From NCBI GenBank assembly GCA_016801845.1, contig CM028927.1:1233501-1297500 (forward strand): a DNA stretch of 64,000 nt, written 5' to 3'. Below are positions 10,863 through 24,155 of the stretch, piece after piece. The DNA is from Polydactylus sextarius. Taxonomy: Eukaryota; Chordata; Actinopteri; Polynemidae. How positions within the stretch are numbered: position 1 is the stretch's first letter; each line of letters opens with the position of its first letter. A model generated the notes under the pieces. It did no database searches and was not told the origin of the DNA. It saw only the letters and a list, made by a program, of their open reading frames with translations. The position numbers were made by a program, and so were the translations under genes.

Positions 10863-12471
10863 ACCACTGGCCCAATGTTGAATATGTAAATCGACATCTG
10901 CTCCAGTTTCTAATCTCCAGCCCTCACCATGTGTCTGATATGCTAATTCAGCCAACACAGTTTCCTCACTCCACATCTTCCATTCCTCTTTCCCTTCACT
11001 CTGCTTCCTCTCCTCAGCGCTGGCTTACCCAAGCCTGCCAAGGATGAGCAGATGAAGCGGGGGGGAGGGAAGGGGGGCAGAGTGAGTGAGCGAGAGAGAG
11101 AAAGTAGAAGGAGAGGAGAGAGAGGCTTCAAACAAAACCTGATAATGATGTTGTTATAGATGGATGTTACACACACAAACAGGCATGTGAGCAACAGCAA
11201 GTCGGGCTTATTAGAGAACAATAACGGAGAATCCAGGAGAGAGAAGCTGAGTGTGGGAGGGAGGACAAAGCTCCGACTCTGGCGCTCTCTGTACTTCTCG
11301 CTCATTAAACGTACACTTGCCACCCCGCCCTCTTTTCCCTTTGCACCCATCATTTTCACCGACAACTTATCAGCCATAATGAGGCCAGAGGTTGACACCT
11401 CAGCGTCACATTTCGCACACTCTTGCTGCACCATATAGATGTACACACAACTGCAATGAAGTCATTCTTTTTAAGCCTGTACATGTAAGCATGGAATCCC
11501 TTTGCAAACACACCCATCACATTTGCATGGAGCAGCAGGATGGATGGCATCCCATTCCAGTGGCATTGTTCTCAATCCAAGTCCTGGAGAGTGCTTTGAT
11601 TCATAAAGGATGAAATGGGACGAGCCCTGTTTCCCACAGATCCCCGTTGGCTGTGTTCAGAGCTTTTGCTGCTTTGACTGAGTTCTGAGTGAATACATGA
11701 ATTCTAAAGGATGCTTTCTGCAGCAGTCCACTTCGCTGGCTACATGCGAGGCCACCCTTGCTGTGAGCCATGCTGAGAAAGATAGGGGACAGTGTCACGC
11801 CTGGGTGTTAATCCAGATGTAAAAGGGGTAAAAGGGGGGACACAGACTGGAGTAATCCCACATAATTTTACTGCTTTGTTTACACACAGACGCAGCTGAG
11901 CATCATATGTCGTTGTGCTGATTAAAAATAAGTGGAATAAGTTGTTAAAAAATGATCAAACATAAGTTGTGGTCTCTTATTACGTGGAGCAAGCAAACAC
12001 ATTCATCAAGCAACAGCTTGTTTATCAAGGGAGAATGTGACCCATTTGGATCGGAGAATGAATCTCTACTAATTTCCCTGAAAAATAAAACATTTATCAG
12101 TTTGATCCCAGTTGCACCATGAAGATCAGTCTCACATCTGGACCCAGATGAGTATACTCAGCAGTCAGAGGACAAGCAGCTGCTACACGCAGATATTATT
12201 TTTACCACATGATGAAACCTGCCATTTAACATTGGCATTTTCACAAAATTGTCAACTGTCGTGTGAGAAAATGGCCCCAGGAATAAAATTCTGATATACA
12301 TTCTGTTCAGTGAACAAAAACAAAAACATCACAAAGTCACAGTGACAACCCAAAAACACGACGTCTGAAGCCACGGCTGTGGTGGTGGCAGCATATAGCA
12401 CATGCACATACACAAAATACTGCAAAATGCTAGATTTTCATTATAATGACTAATCTGTATCTTGCATGAAT
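10863..12471. other. Spacer with GA-rich/G-rich block
   Basis: A G/A-rich segment spans 11055-11130. The rest is unique-looking sequence with no supported gene. Several frames longer than 60 codons exist on both strands, but none shows a domain, splice signals or balanced codon use. Confidence 0.45.
11059..11077 (+). promoter_or_regulatory. Possible G-quadruplex motif
   Basis: Seven Gs, A, GGG, AA and six Gs follow in order. This provides four G-tracts with loops of one to two bases. It sits at the head of a GA-rich tract. The call rests on sequence pattern alone. Confidence 0.4.
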
Positions 12472-13476
12472 CAGAGATGGGGACTCAAGTCTTAGACTTG
12501 GACTTGAGTCACATAAACAAAGACTTGACTTCAGACTTGCAATCAAATCACCTGACACTTGACTTGGACTTGAAGTTTAGGACTCATGAACAATCTTTAT
12601 TTTGTGTAATTAATGTTTCTTATCTCAATTTGTTTAATTTATTTCAGTTTTTCTAATGCATTTATTTTAGGGAAATGGATGGCAGGCTGAATATATCTCC
12701 CTCCCTTGATATTTACATGCAACACAATGCAGGCGTGCAGCCACAGGTACCCTTAATTTCCCTTTGGGATCAATACATTATTCATCTATCTCTATCTATC
12801 AAAACAATACTGTCCATAGTTCCAGTGAGCTCACCTGGACCTGTGCCATTTGTTGTCACATTTGGTTATAAAGCCTTCACTCAAACAGCAAAAAAGCCAG
12901 CGGCCATTTGCAAAGTGTGTGGTATCGGGATAAAACGATTCCGGCTCAATTACGTCCAACTTTGTCAGGCTCCTCAAAACATACAAAGATGGTACTAATG
13001 GTGAAGATGGTATTGCACTACATTTGAGGGGTTTCAGCTGTGAGTGAATGTGAAAAACACAGGAAAGGCTTTGTTTGAACTTGATAAATGCATTTTGAAA
13101 TATTTCACATTATGTTATATTATATGTTATATATTTCACATGTATTTGGTTGTGTACCACAGCATACATTACCTAACTTCTTATCAACTGGCTGAAAAAA
13201 ACGGTTCTAAACTGATATGTTTCAATATTTTTTTTCTAAATAAAAATGTAGGCAAATAAATGTGGATATCAACCAATGTCAGCCTGGAACTTTATCAGTT
13301 GTACTCATACCAGTACCCTATTTTAAAATAATGTTTAAGATAAAATTTAGGCTACATTCAGACTTTTCTTAACAATGAATCTAGTAACAGCCTATTTAAG
13401 ACACTGTCACCCCGCAGATGTCGTGAAATGGTAGTGTCACTGGATTCCAAGTCTCAGACTCAAGTTCCCATCCCTG
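12472..13476 (+). mobile_element. hAT-type DNA transposon relic with BED-finger remnant
   Basis: The two ends are imperfect inverted complements. The left end starts 'cagagatggggactcaagtc'; the complement of the right end starts 'cagggatgggaacttgagtc'. The left end is followed by degenerate 'gacttgacttggacttgag' repeats that I recognise from fish hAT elements. Inside, about 12880-13000, frames give a 'PAAICKVCG' string and, after a frameshift, 'SNFVRLLKTYKDGT'. This resembles the BED zinc finger (C-x2-C then H-x-H within SNFVRHLKTHK) at the N-terminus of hAT transposases, with both histidines lost. No catalytic domain remains in about 1 kb, so the copy is non-autonomous. No clean 8-bp target duplication is visible. 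Confidence 0.7.
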
Positions 13477-14727
13477 TGAAATAGCCTTCTTTTGTCCATA
13501 CTCTGATCAATTTTAAGACTGTAGTGTATAATAACAGATGACTGTGCAGCGCATGCTTTCGATTCCCCTGCTTGTGCTTTATGATCAGATACAATGTACC
13601 AGTTTATTATATACATTAAAATAATACAAGTCTATCCCATAGAGATGATTGTTCAGTTATAATGTTTCTTGTTCTGTTTTATTTTAGGTGTTGATCCAAC
13701 ATTTAGAGGATGCTCTTTGTACTAAACCAATATTTTGTCCAAACAATTTTAATGAAAAAGGAAACTATAATTATAAAGTGATGATAAAGTTATATTGTTT
13801 CACAAATTCCTGAGTCCTAGTGTCACCACCGCTGTCATAATGATCACAATGATCACAATAATGATCTTTTTTGTCTAAGTTCTGTGAGGATGATAGAAAT
13901 AAGCAAGGGTTTCCTCCAGCACTGATCACATCTTCCTACTGAAAAATATTGATCTGTATTGTTTTTTTTCCTGTTCTGTTATTGATTACAATATGACATT
14001 TGATACAGTTTGGAGAAATGGACTCTGGCACAAACAGCAGTGAGCAGATATTAACGTCAAATTCCTGGACATAGTAATGAATATGAACAAATACATTAAA
14101 CCATGTGTTTTTTTGTAAATGTAACTGGGATCAGTTATGATGAAACCTGATGATGCTGACAAAGTAATTATCATCAACCACAAAAAAAAAAAAAAAGATG
14201 CTGCAGGACATAGTAGATCGCATATCATTTTTTGTGAGAACTGAAAGCTCAAGCTCATTAGAATTCATACTAAAAAAAGCATGGCTGTAGAAAATGTGCT
14301 TTTTTGTAAAGTACTCTAAATAATGTGGGTGACATAAAGACAGCCACTGAAGGGCTGCAAAAGTTGTGTTTGATGATATTAGATGTTTTTGAAAGGTTTA
14401 GTCACACCATGTGTAAGTGTGCATATGAAGTGGTTTTTTTTTATATCAATACGTGCTTCAGTTGTACAGTGTGTGTCACCATTATCAGAGGCAAAAAAAC
14501 AAACAAACAAAAAAAAAAAAAACAGTTTGAATGAGAGCAATGCCAAATTATGTCAGAATGTGATTTTATACCTAAACTGGAAGTCTGTGTTGCACAAAGG
14601 CAAGTTTAGAAGAATCTAAATCTCATGATGATTATCATCTTCATGTTCATGACTTCCTGATTCGACAGATCTCCATCTTGTACTCCAAAATAAACACACA
14701 TACAATAACTGGGTGAAATTACAGGTA
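13477..14727. other. AT-rich spacer
   Basis: Contains a tandem 'atgatcacaa' motif near 13840-13865 and A homopolymers at about 14182-14195 and 14505-14522. Nothing else is recognised. Confidence 0.45.
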
Positions 14728-14861
14728 TTTATTAACTACAAGTACTGTTAAAATGAAATGATAAATGATAACTAATGAACATAAGGTAAAATGAATGGGT
14801 TACTGAAGGAGGGGACAGTACTGAATGGAAGATGCTGGGTGATGGGAGGTTTATGGAAAAT

Positions 14862-15164
14862 CTATAATGTACAATTACAAAGAGTTAAACTTACAATAAG
14901 GTGGATTATAAATGAATGTAAAGTCTCAGTTTGCCTGCTTTGTTCTTGGTGGTTGGGAGAGTTCATCGGGAACTCCTCTGTCCAGTGGTTTCTCTCAGAG
15001 GTCCTGGTCAAGTATTGCACTATTGGTTCAGTGTCGGTAAAGTCTTCCAGCAGACACTGACTCTCTGGAGGCATTGCTGGTTCTGGGCAGACAGTTTGTC
15101 TGTCAGGCTCTTCAGGTTTAAGAGCAGAGGAACAGGCTAAATACTGTTCAAGCTGCATGATCAT
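14862..15164 (-). CDS. Unassigned 100-codon ORF (candidate, weak)
   Basis: A minus-strand frame from ATG at 15164 to a stop at 14862 encodes 100 residues of fairly balanced, acidic, Ser/Pro/Glu-containing sequence (for example ALKPEEPDRQTVCPEPAMPP and TDTEPIVQYLTRT). The last 20 residues are hydrophobic. A minus-strand AATAAA lies about 130 bases downstream, at 14728-14733, as a terminal exon would have. Against it: an in-frame stop lies just upstream (about 15185), no good acceptor opens the frame, and I recognise no domain. It may be part of an unnamed retroelement or a chance frame. Confidence 0.2.
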   Translation of the reverse strand: MIMQLEQYLACSSALKPEEPDRQTVCPEPAMPPESQCLLEDFTDTEPIVQYLTRTSERNHWTEEFPMNSPNHQEQSRQTETLHSFIIHLIVSLTLCNCTL

Positions 15165-15978
<814 letters not shown>

Positions 15979-15986
15979 CTGTCTTG

Positions 15987-16014
15987 ACATATATATATAT
16001 ATATATATATATAT
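15987..16014. repeat. (AT)n microsatellite
   Basis: An AT run lying 8 bases after the ATCT array, forming a compound locus with it. Confidence 0.95.
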
Positions 16015-18224
16015 CTGTATGGTGATGTGGATCTGTTCAGTACAATGATCAGTTTATAGTGGAATCTGATAAAATATCATCAGTCAACAAAATTAGCAAA
16101 ATTAGATCTGAGCAGTAACTCTGATTTGAGCAATGTGAACGGAAATGCTCCCTTTCCAGTGTTTCCCTGATTCAGTTGCAATGTTATATGTCAAGATATT
16201 TTAAAAAGTATTGCTGATACTGAGTGGTGACTGTGGAGTGACGGTGGAGTGACCAAGTCACACAAGGTCACATCACAGAATCAACTTCATCACACGGTGT
16301 AAACACTGCTCCCTGTGTTTCAACATACTCACTCTCCTTCATATGTAACAGGTTTCATCAACAGCAGGTTGAAGTCCAACGCCTTCCACAGCCTCCCCAA
16401 TCACCCAGTGTAAACATCTTTGAACTTTTATATGAAATAGATTTGCAGCTCCTTCATCTCTCAGTGCACTGGAGACTGTCTTTTGAAGAAAGCTCTTTTA
16501 TCAAACAGGCTACATCATGAGAGCTGGATGACTGAGGCTGTTCTGAGAGCTGGTGTCACCCCTCTGTAGATACATAATGCTCATATTAACTTGAAAATAT
16601 TTGCTTTATCATACCCCCAACTTGACAGTCTGTATGACTACAATGAGCACAAAGCTACAAGGTTTTAAAGATATCTGTGATGTGGTTTCTTGTGGCGTCA
16701 GCGATACTGTTATTAATTAGTGACATTTTGACTTTATTTGAAGGTCAACTGCAGCTAAGCTTTTGGATGCAGGGCCACTTTGTAGATGATATTAAAAACA
16801 AAAAATGAATTAATCAAATTTCCTTGTTGTGGTCTGCACTGTAAAAACTGTGAGCAATGGTCACACAAAATAAATAAATAAATAGATAAGATAAATAAAA
16901 AGAACATGGCAACACAGTAACAAGTAATATAATAGAATAGATTTTCATTCCGTACATTTATTAAATAGTACTGAATGAAAGAATTACATTTATATAAGAC
17001 CTTTAAGTACATGGTGATAAAAACAACCATTAAAATAATTTATTGGTTTTAATAATAACATGGCAAATGATTAGGTAGATTTTATCATTCAATAAATGTC
17101 ATGAGGAAACTTGATTTGTGTTTACCAGTTTACCAATTATTTACCAATTATAGCATTTATATATAAGTAATTATCTAAGTAAAACTGATTTACATTTACT
17201 AAGCATCTAAAGGAAAGTTATTTAGATTCACTACTATCTGACTAAAATAATTTGGATTCAGTGAACAAAATTAATTATATCAAGCACACAGTTAATTGAC
17301 ACAGTTACTGAATTAAACACAATGATTAATTCAGCTTACAGTTTACACCACTGTTCTTATTTTGTTACTGTTTTAATTGAATAAGTTTTAATTGGTTTTA
17401 CAGGACCTTAACTGCATGCAGTAATATTTGCTGCCACTTGATCGCCACAATGTATCTATTTGGATTTTAATGACAACCAAACTTAAGTTAGGTCGACAAA
17501 TTACAGCATGTGCATCTTGTTTGTACAGCTTGGTCAGGTGCAAATAACATGACATGTAGAGAGAAGATGTAAGAAAACAAAGACAAGAAAGATGAATATG
17601 TGTAAAATGGGAATACACTGTACTGGCATACTATTTTTAAGATGTTGATACATACTGATCCTTTAGTGATTACAATTATTTATTCTTGTATATTCTATTT
17701 TCATATGACGACTTTGAACAATAATGAGGAGTGGCTAAAAGCCATGCTATCTACAGTAAACCAACCAACCTGTGACATCAGAACTGTCGTATTAAATAAT
17801 AAGGTGTTGTTACAGAGTACACATGTCTGTTATGGATATACAACTACACCGCATAAGACAGATGCAAGTATATTTCCATGTGTGGGAGGAGCCACCTGTG
17901 CTAAAGTCAAAAACATGCCAGTCCCCTAAAATGAGTATGGTTTCTTGAATAATGTTGGAATAATTAGCTGCACTCAACTGAAATCAACCAATGAACAAAG
18001 CGTGAAAATCAACAATATAACAGTTGTGACTGAACAATTACTTTCACTATGCTAGTCTTCATTAAGCCAGTAGCTTGTTATTGAGGTGGTTGACTTTTCT
18101 GAGAAGAGTTTTAAAGAATCCAGCCCAAGGAAGAACTTTTGGAGGACTTCAAATGTAAATAACAAATCCAAGCTTCAATGGATAGACTATATTTGAAGCA
18201 TATGCCAACTGAAAGAACACTGAC
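16015..18224. other. AT-rich spacer
   Basis: Very AT-rich between 16750 and 17700, with many stops in all frames. No named repeat or exon is recognised on either strand. If the segment at 18225-18345 is a real exon, this is the start of its downstream intron. Confidence 0.45.
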
Positions 18225-18345
18225 CAAAGCTCCTCAGAGCAGTCAGAACCTTTGTGTCCTCCACCACAATGTCATCAGGACCCTCTGGCGTCTTAATGTT
18301 GTAGATTTTTGTACAAGGTCCTGTGACATAGTCGTCATCAGCATC
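18225..18345 (-). CDS. Isolated coding exon, gene not identified (candidate)
   Basis: On the minus strand the sequence 'cttttgctatttcag|GATGC' is a textbook 3' splice site with a pyrimidine-rich tract and AG at 18346-18347. From 18345 the frame is open for 40 codons: DADDDY, then VTGPCTKIYNIKTPEGPDDI, then VVEDTKVLTALRSF. Composition and the acidic and Thr/Pro-containing pattern are strikingly protein-like compared with the surrounding AT-rich sequence. A GT donor (TTTG|GTCAGT) follows at 18224, giving a 121-bp internal exon. Without splicing, the frame ends 12 codons later. I cannot name the protein. No neighbouring exon is clear within several kb, so the flanking introns would be long. The peptide has one cysteine and no transmembrane stretch. 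Confidence 0.6.
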
Positions 18346-18347
18346 CT

Positions 18348-21300
18348 GAAATAGCAAAAGAAAATGTGTATTTCAACCCAAACATAGAATTATAAGAGAT
18401 AATCATAATGATGAACTTAAAACATATTTTTATTTCATGTAATTTTGTAAGCTGTGTCATGTAAGATCCAATCAGCTGAAAATCAAAACAATCCAATGAC
18501 ACCACAGATGATGATTATTTTATATTCTCTGACAGACCGACTCCCAGTCTTTCTAAAAGACTGTACGTTCACTCGTGAAGCTTGAAGTTATCCACTGCAG
18601 CTGGATAAATTCTGCTTCTTTGCTTATTTTAGAAGTCGCCTCAGTCCCTTTGAAAGTGTCTCTCAGCTGTTTTCATTATATAACTTGTTTTTTATTCTCT
18701 TCAGTAAAATTGACATGTCTGATAACTCAGTAATGCAAAAAACAATGTTCAACTGCTACAACACTTTGACTATAAATTGCTGGCTAAACTGAAAATTGAG
18801 TAAAATAAAATTAATAAATAATTCAAAATTTTTAAATTAAGGATGGTATCATTCCAAACCACATCTAATCTTAGATTGCTCTAATTAATTTAATACATAT
18901 TAATTAACTGCAATCCTAATTTTTTTTTTACACAGTGTTACAAAGCATGTACATCCAAACCCAGTGGGAATCTAGACTCGCATTTATAACCACACCTTCA
19001 CCTGAAGTTGTGTGTGTAGGCTAGTGACGTTAATTAGAGGATGTATCATGCTGAGGAAGACTTGACTTATTTCTCAGGATCCCAGTATGCTGCAATGTAT
19101 TTTTGCACACTGTGTATTGTGTGTGAATTTCCTATGCTTAATAAAAACATTTTCTTGGGTGCTTGACTGCACTGTAGGTGGACAGCTCGTTGTTAGCCCT
19201 TCAGCCTTGATATATCCTGCACACATATGCAGCCACACATAGATTGTCTAATCATTAGAGTCTGGAACACAGACACAGACATAGGGGGTGGGAAGGTAGA
19301 GAAGAGATGGATAGACTGAAAAGGAAAGAGAAAAGAGATGATGGGCTCAGGAGGGAAGATATTCAGGCACATCATTAGCACCAAGGATGGAGAGATTTAG
19401 GAATGGAGGAATATTATGAAAATAAGACAGTTCACTTGGGATCGTAAATTCATACAAATATGCAAAAACATGGACTATGAGAAGAGTACCCCGTGTGTAC
19501 TGTGTGTAGCATGTTATGCCTGCAAATGGCAATGCTATCCAAAGCTCACCAAACTTTAATTGATAATTACTACTGAAACAGTCGTAGAGAGGGCAAAATA
19601 TAATCAACCCAAACTAATTAATCAGCAGTTTTATTAATTAAAAATAAATGTCACAATAGTCTTAAAAACTCATTCATCCTTATATTTTCAGAGGAGTGGC
19701 CAAAGAGATGAAGCAGCCTCCCAATGTGAAGTTCATTAGGAGAGAAGCCAGAGAGAAAGAGGAAGAAAAAAGCCAAACTTTGCAGACATGCATCAAGGAG
19801 AAAAAAAAAAACCATTTCATGAGCAGCAGTTAAAGCTGGACTTTCCCAGACTTTATAAACTGACAGACAGACGATGGTATCAACCCGGCTGAGTCCAAAA
19901 TGGCAAGAGTGCCTGAAGTCTGATAATCATTAATTCAGTTTAATTTCCTCCACCATAACTGAAACATTCATTTCCCCACTCAAATTAGCCAACTGGGGCT
20001 GAATATCTGGACTTGTATCAGGAAACGGTTGGAAGATGGACTTTTGAAAATTTAAGCAGAGCTCAATATTTGAACAGTGCATTCCAGGAAACTGCACACA
20101 AGTTATATTGACTTCCATCACTGGTGTTTCACTTTGGCTCTCAGAGAATATTGAGTTTATTGAAACAACAGCAGCCAGTCTCTAAGGCACAAAAGTGGTG
20201 TATAAAAAATGGAAAAGGCTGCAGTTATTGGGAGATGAGATCATTTGGAGATGACAAATCTGCACAAGAAATGCTTGCCTTTTGATGCACGGCAGATGTA
20301 AATATCCAGGTGCAAGTCAGTTTGTCATATGTTTTTTTCTCTAAAAGAAAACTTTAAAAATCTGGAGACTTCTCAGTGCAGCCTTGACTTGTGGGGGAAG
20401 GATCACATGTCCAATAAATATGAGCAAGCTAACCTGTTTCCCTGTTTATTTTAGGGCAATGCCTAGTGTTGTACAGGAGTCAGGAGGGATTCTTTTTTAC
20501 GCCATTATGTTGCCATTATGATCAGACAGAGTATGATTAAGTCAACGGTCAGTCAGATGTAGAAGTATTTGAGTCAGACTGAATCAGAAGACTTATGTGT
20601 TTCTATTTTTCTGTATCTTCATCTTCATCTTAAGTGACACTTGGAAATTTCACAAATTGAACCCAAATTCAGCTCTGTACTAATTATTCTGTTATGTTGA
20701 GATAATGAGCTAAATTAACTTGTGATCTTTAGACAATGACATTAAAAAATAATTGCAAGTGCAGCCATTCTCACCTTCTGGACTACATCTTACCAGCTAT
20801 TTGCTTATTATAATGTATCTTATGGGCCACATTGACTGAGTTTGACAAACTAGCTTACTTTCTCCCTCAACTGTCTCCATCTAGTCTGTGATAATCACCC
20901 GGTATGACTAACAGCAGTAAGTTAACACCTAGCTGGCAATCATGTAGAGTGTATTAATTAACTACTTAATTCGTGTTCAGAAACATAAACTAAAGCTACT
21001 GCACACTATCACCCAAGTTAAACTAAAACTGCATCTGGTTTCCCTCCTGCAACTTCAAATGTGCTGTTATTGCATTAACAGCTTGTTTACACTGCTCCCA
21101 GGTTCACCCAGAAAGCAGTTTCTGTAGGTTTAAACTGAAATGTCAGTGGATTTCTAGCACAGCTGTTCTTTGTGTGAGAAAAGACATATGGAAATCAATG
21201 CAACAGTGACATATATACTGTTTGTGAGATAAAAATTTGGCAGATGAGAAGACAGGACAACAGGTCAAGAATGGAAATGAGAGATGATGAAAGTGGAGGC

Positions 21301-21437
21301 AGAGTATGAAATGTAATGAGTGCTGGAAAGGAAGAACAGAAGAAAGTGGATTAGACGAGAAGAGAAAGCAGACGGTCATGTGATGGAATCAGTTAAAGAA
21401 GTCTGTCTGTGACCTCGCCTGTGTGTGGATATGTGCG
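18348..21437. other. Spacer, probably intronic if the neighbouring exon is real
   Basis: No further exon with matching signals is evident. There are T and A homopolymers (about 18921-18930, 19800-19811) and AG-rich tracts (19310-19350, 19740-19770). Confidence 0.45.
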
Positions 21438-21462
21438 TGTGTGTGTGTGTGTGTGCGCGTGT
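21438..21462. repeat. (GT)n microsatellite
   Basis: A short GT run ending in GCGCGTGTG. Confidence 0.85.
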
Positions 21463-22249
21463 GCAAGAAAGCTGTCAACTACTCCAGGCGAGAGTTCCAG
21501 CAGTGTGTCAGCCTAATGGGCAGAAACTGGGGCATAATGAATTATTCAACAGCTTTTTAGGGAGAGAGGAGACACTTCCAATGTCTTCCCTGAGGAAAAA
21601 TGCAAGGACCCTGCCCTCATAAGACAGACACACACACATACATGACATGGAATGTGTGCATGTGTGCTGAATGTGCCTTTGGTTTAGTCTCTGCCAACAG
21701 GTCCTAAACTCCAAAACTAATGTTCTTGTTTCTAAAAACAAACACAGACACAGCAGGCTCAAACCCACTGAGACTCCCTCTGCATTAGTTAAAAGGAAAC
21801 TTCTGAGCAGCTGCTACTACTGGTCAGCTTCTTCCTTTCATCCTTTTGTTCAAATTATCACATCAATCAACCAGCTAATGTTACCAGAGCTAAATGTAAT
21901 CTCTGATATAGTGTGTGTATGCAATGTTTTCAATGTCTAGTGTGTAGGATATCATAGACAAGAAAAACCCAACAGCCCAACGGTAACTGGAAAAAGAGAA
22001 AGAAAGAAGTGAGGTAACATTTCCATGCTGTGTTTACCCAAATGTCCCACTAATTTGATTGGTGTTTTAGGTTGGGGTAGGGGGAGAAAGAAGAAAGTGA
22101 AAGTGAAACTAAGAATATTAGACATTTTATTCCAAATTCATACATAGATAGACAATTTATATCTATTATCAAAACAAAATTGTTACAAAATCATCACCAG
22201 TATTATCACTTGAGATTAAGAATTTCTTTTTGTTGTTGGTTTTTTTTTT

Positions 22250-22440
22250 TTTTTAACTTAGAACAAGCCCCTTTTATCTATAGAGCAGATCCTCTTCCTT
22301 GAAGTCTTACATAGATTCATAGGTTATATCTGCCACTACAGTTGTCCAGAATGGTCGTATCAAACACTGGCTGTAGACAAGGTCCCACACCTGAGACCTG
22401 CCTCTGGTTTATGCTGCCTCTTGCCCACTGTCAACTGGAA
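22250..22440 (+). repeat. Dispersed repeat, 'GCAGATCCTCTTCC' family, copy 2
   Basis: Shares 'tatagagcagatcctcttcc', the 'ccagaatggtcgtatcaaac' region and 'actggctgtagacaaggtcc' with the family seen at 3052-3350. It continues further than the first copy. It lies just after a poly-T at about 22238-22254. The upstream piece at 21935-22100 ('ctagtgtgtaggatatc') may be the 5' part of the same copy. Confidence 0.55.
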
Positions 22441-23884
22441 TCGACCCTCAACAGATAAGCAGTGCAGCTAATCGATGGATATGATAGATGCCACTTAACT
22501 CACTGTCATGTTCATGAAATTAGTTTTAGATTACTCTTACTTTATGACATGGAGCATTATCATGTTAGAAGTAACTGTGATAAAAACTGTGGTCATAGGA
22601 ATATTTACATGTTCAGAAGCAATACTGAAACATGCTGTGGTATTTAAGCTGTGATTGGTTGGTATTAAGGGCCCATAATGTGTTAAGAAAACAACTTTAT
22701 GCACACAGTTAAAACATTCTCAATAACCTGGACTGTTGACATAAGGCAGGTTGAGTCCATGCATTTGTGAAGTTGATGGCAAATTCTCACCCAACCATCT
22801 GCTGCCTCGGCAGAAATCCAGATTCATTAGACAATTTTTCTTGTCTTCAACTGTCCAGAGCCTGTGCCCACTGTAGCCTCACATTCTCTGTTCTTGGCGG
22901 ACAGGAATGGTTCTATTTCTGCTGTTGCTGTCAACATGTTGTGTGCATGCTGAATCACTTTCCTACTCACCACAGTTGTAAAGTCATTAGCTGACTTACC
23001 ACAACCTTTTTGTCAGCTCCAACCAGTCTGTCTCTTCTTCTCTGATCTCATAAACAATTCCATTCACAGAACTGACACTCAACAACAGTGAGATGACATT
23101 TATTCTGATTCTGTTCAATGTGAATATTAACTATAGCTGTAGACCTGTAGGGTTTGGGTCCCGGTTACTTGGTTTATTATTTAGGGTTATAACAATGTGT
23201 TCCGGTAATTGCCATACTTTGTCATCCTCTTCAGATTAGTAAGCTTTATTTGTGGTGCACTCCCTTGCGCAGCCACGCAGTCATATCAACACAGTCATGA
23301 ACTCTTTCAGAGTTCTCCAGAGATCTGGCGGGTATCACAAAGTAATTCACCGCCAGAAGAGTAGCTGCCGATACATTTCTTTCCGTTACAATTATCAACT
23401 ATTGTGGATTGTTTATTTACTGTCCAGCCTTGTTCCTCCACACACGACTAACTATGGAGACTGAGAGAAGACTTTTATTGGAATTAGAACTGATCAACAT
23501 GGAACAACAAATCATTTTATGAGACATGAGATCTAAAGAGGAGACGCGTGGAGATGTTAATGTTGCTGTGAAAGGAACACAACTGGCAAAGCGAGATTCC
23601 GGAAATGAAGTGATTCTAGAGGACCAATCAGACCCCTGTGGTCTCTGTGCGCTCTCCGTCGTATTGATTGATAGTTAAAAAATTGGGGAGATGCACGTAA
23701 GCTCACAGCGAAGGGTCAGATGGGCTACATAATGATGCAGAAGGACTCTACATTGCATACATGTTGCATATCTACGGATATGGACGAGCATGAATCAAGC
23801 TGTAGTGAGGTTTCTATACATTATTAGTTATATTTTACAGACAAAGAATTGGGAATATGCTGAATGTGCAGGTAGATACATTTA
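22441..23884. other. Spacer with unclassified GC-richer block
   Basis: Between 23250 and 23800 the sequence is richer in CG dinucleotides and has short frames such as LLLELELINMEQQIIL interrupted by stops. It could be a decayed DNA-transposon 5' region, but I cannot assign it. Nothing else is recognised. Confidence 0.4.
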
Positions 23885-24155
23885 TATTGTGCTTTTTTAG
23901 TCTACTCCACTTTTGAGATTTCTTAGAGTCCACTCAAAGCATTTCACACCACATTTATATACTCATTCACTCAGTTTTTCAATCCCATTCACACTCACAG
24001 ATGAAGTAGCCATCTGGAGAAATTTGGTTCAGATATATTTTGGAATGACATACAGACCAGGGAAGCAAGGAATTGAACCACAGACTTTCAGTTTAGTAGA
24101 CAGCTCACTCCTCAGATCGCTCATGAGCCATAGCAGCCCATGTGACATTACTGCT
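23885..24155 (-). repeat. tRNA-derived SINE (degenerate)
   Basis: The plus strand shows 'aaggaattgaaccacagact' and then 'gctcatgagccatagcagcc'. Read on the minus strand these are a box B-like and a box A-like segment in the right order and spacing for the family seen at 27062-27330. At the other end, 'gtgcttttttagtctactcc' corresponds to the family's 3' AAAAGCGCTATA-type end. Confidence 0.5.

Noticed and set aside
10589..11047. 152-codon plus-strand ORF
   Set aside because: Its middle is the 30-unit CA array (His-Thr repeat); the flanks show no recognisable protein.
10943..11446. 167-codon minus-strand ORF
   Set aside because: Longest frame in the window but dominated by low-complexity CT-rich sequence (Leu/Ser/Pro); no start context, splice signals or domain.
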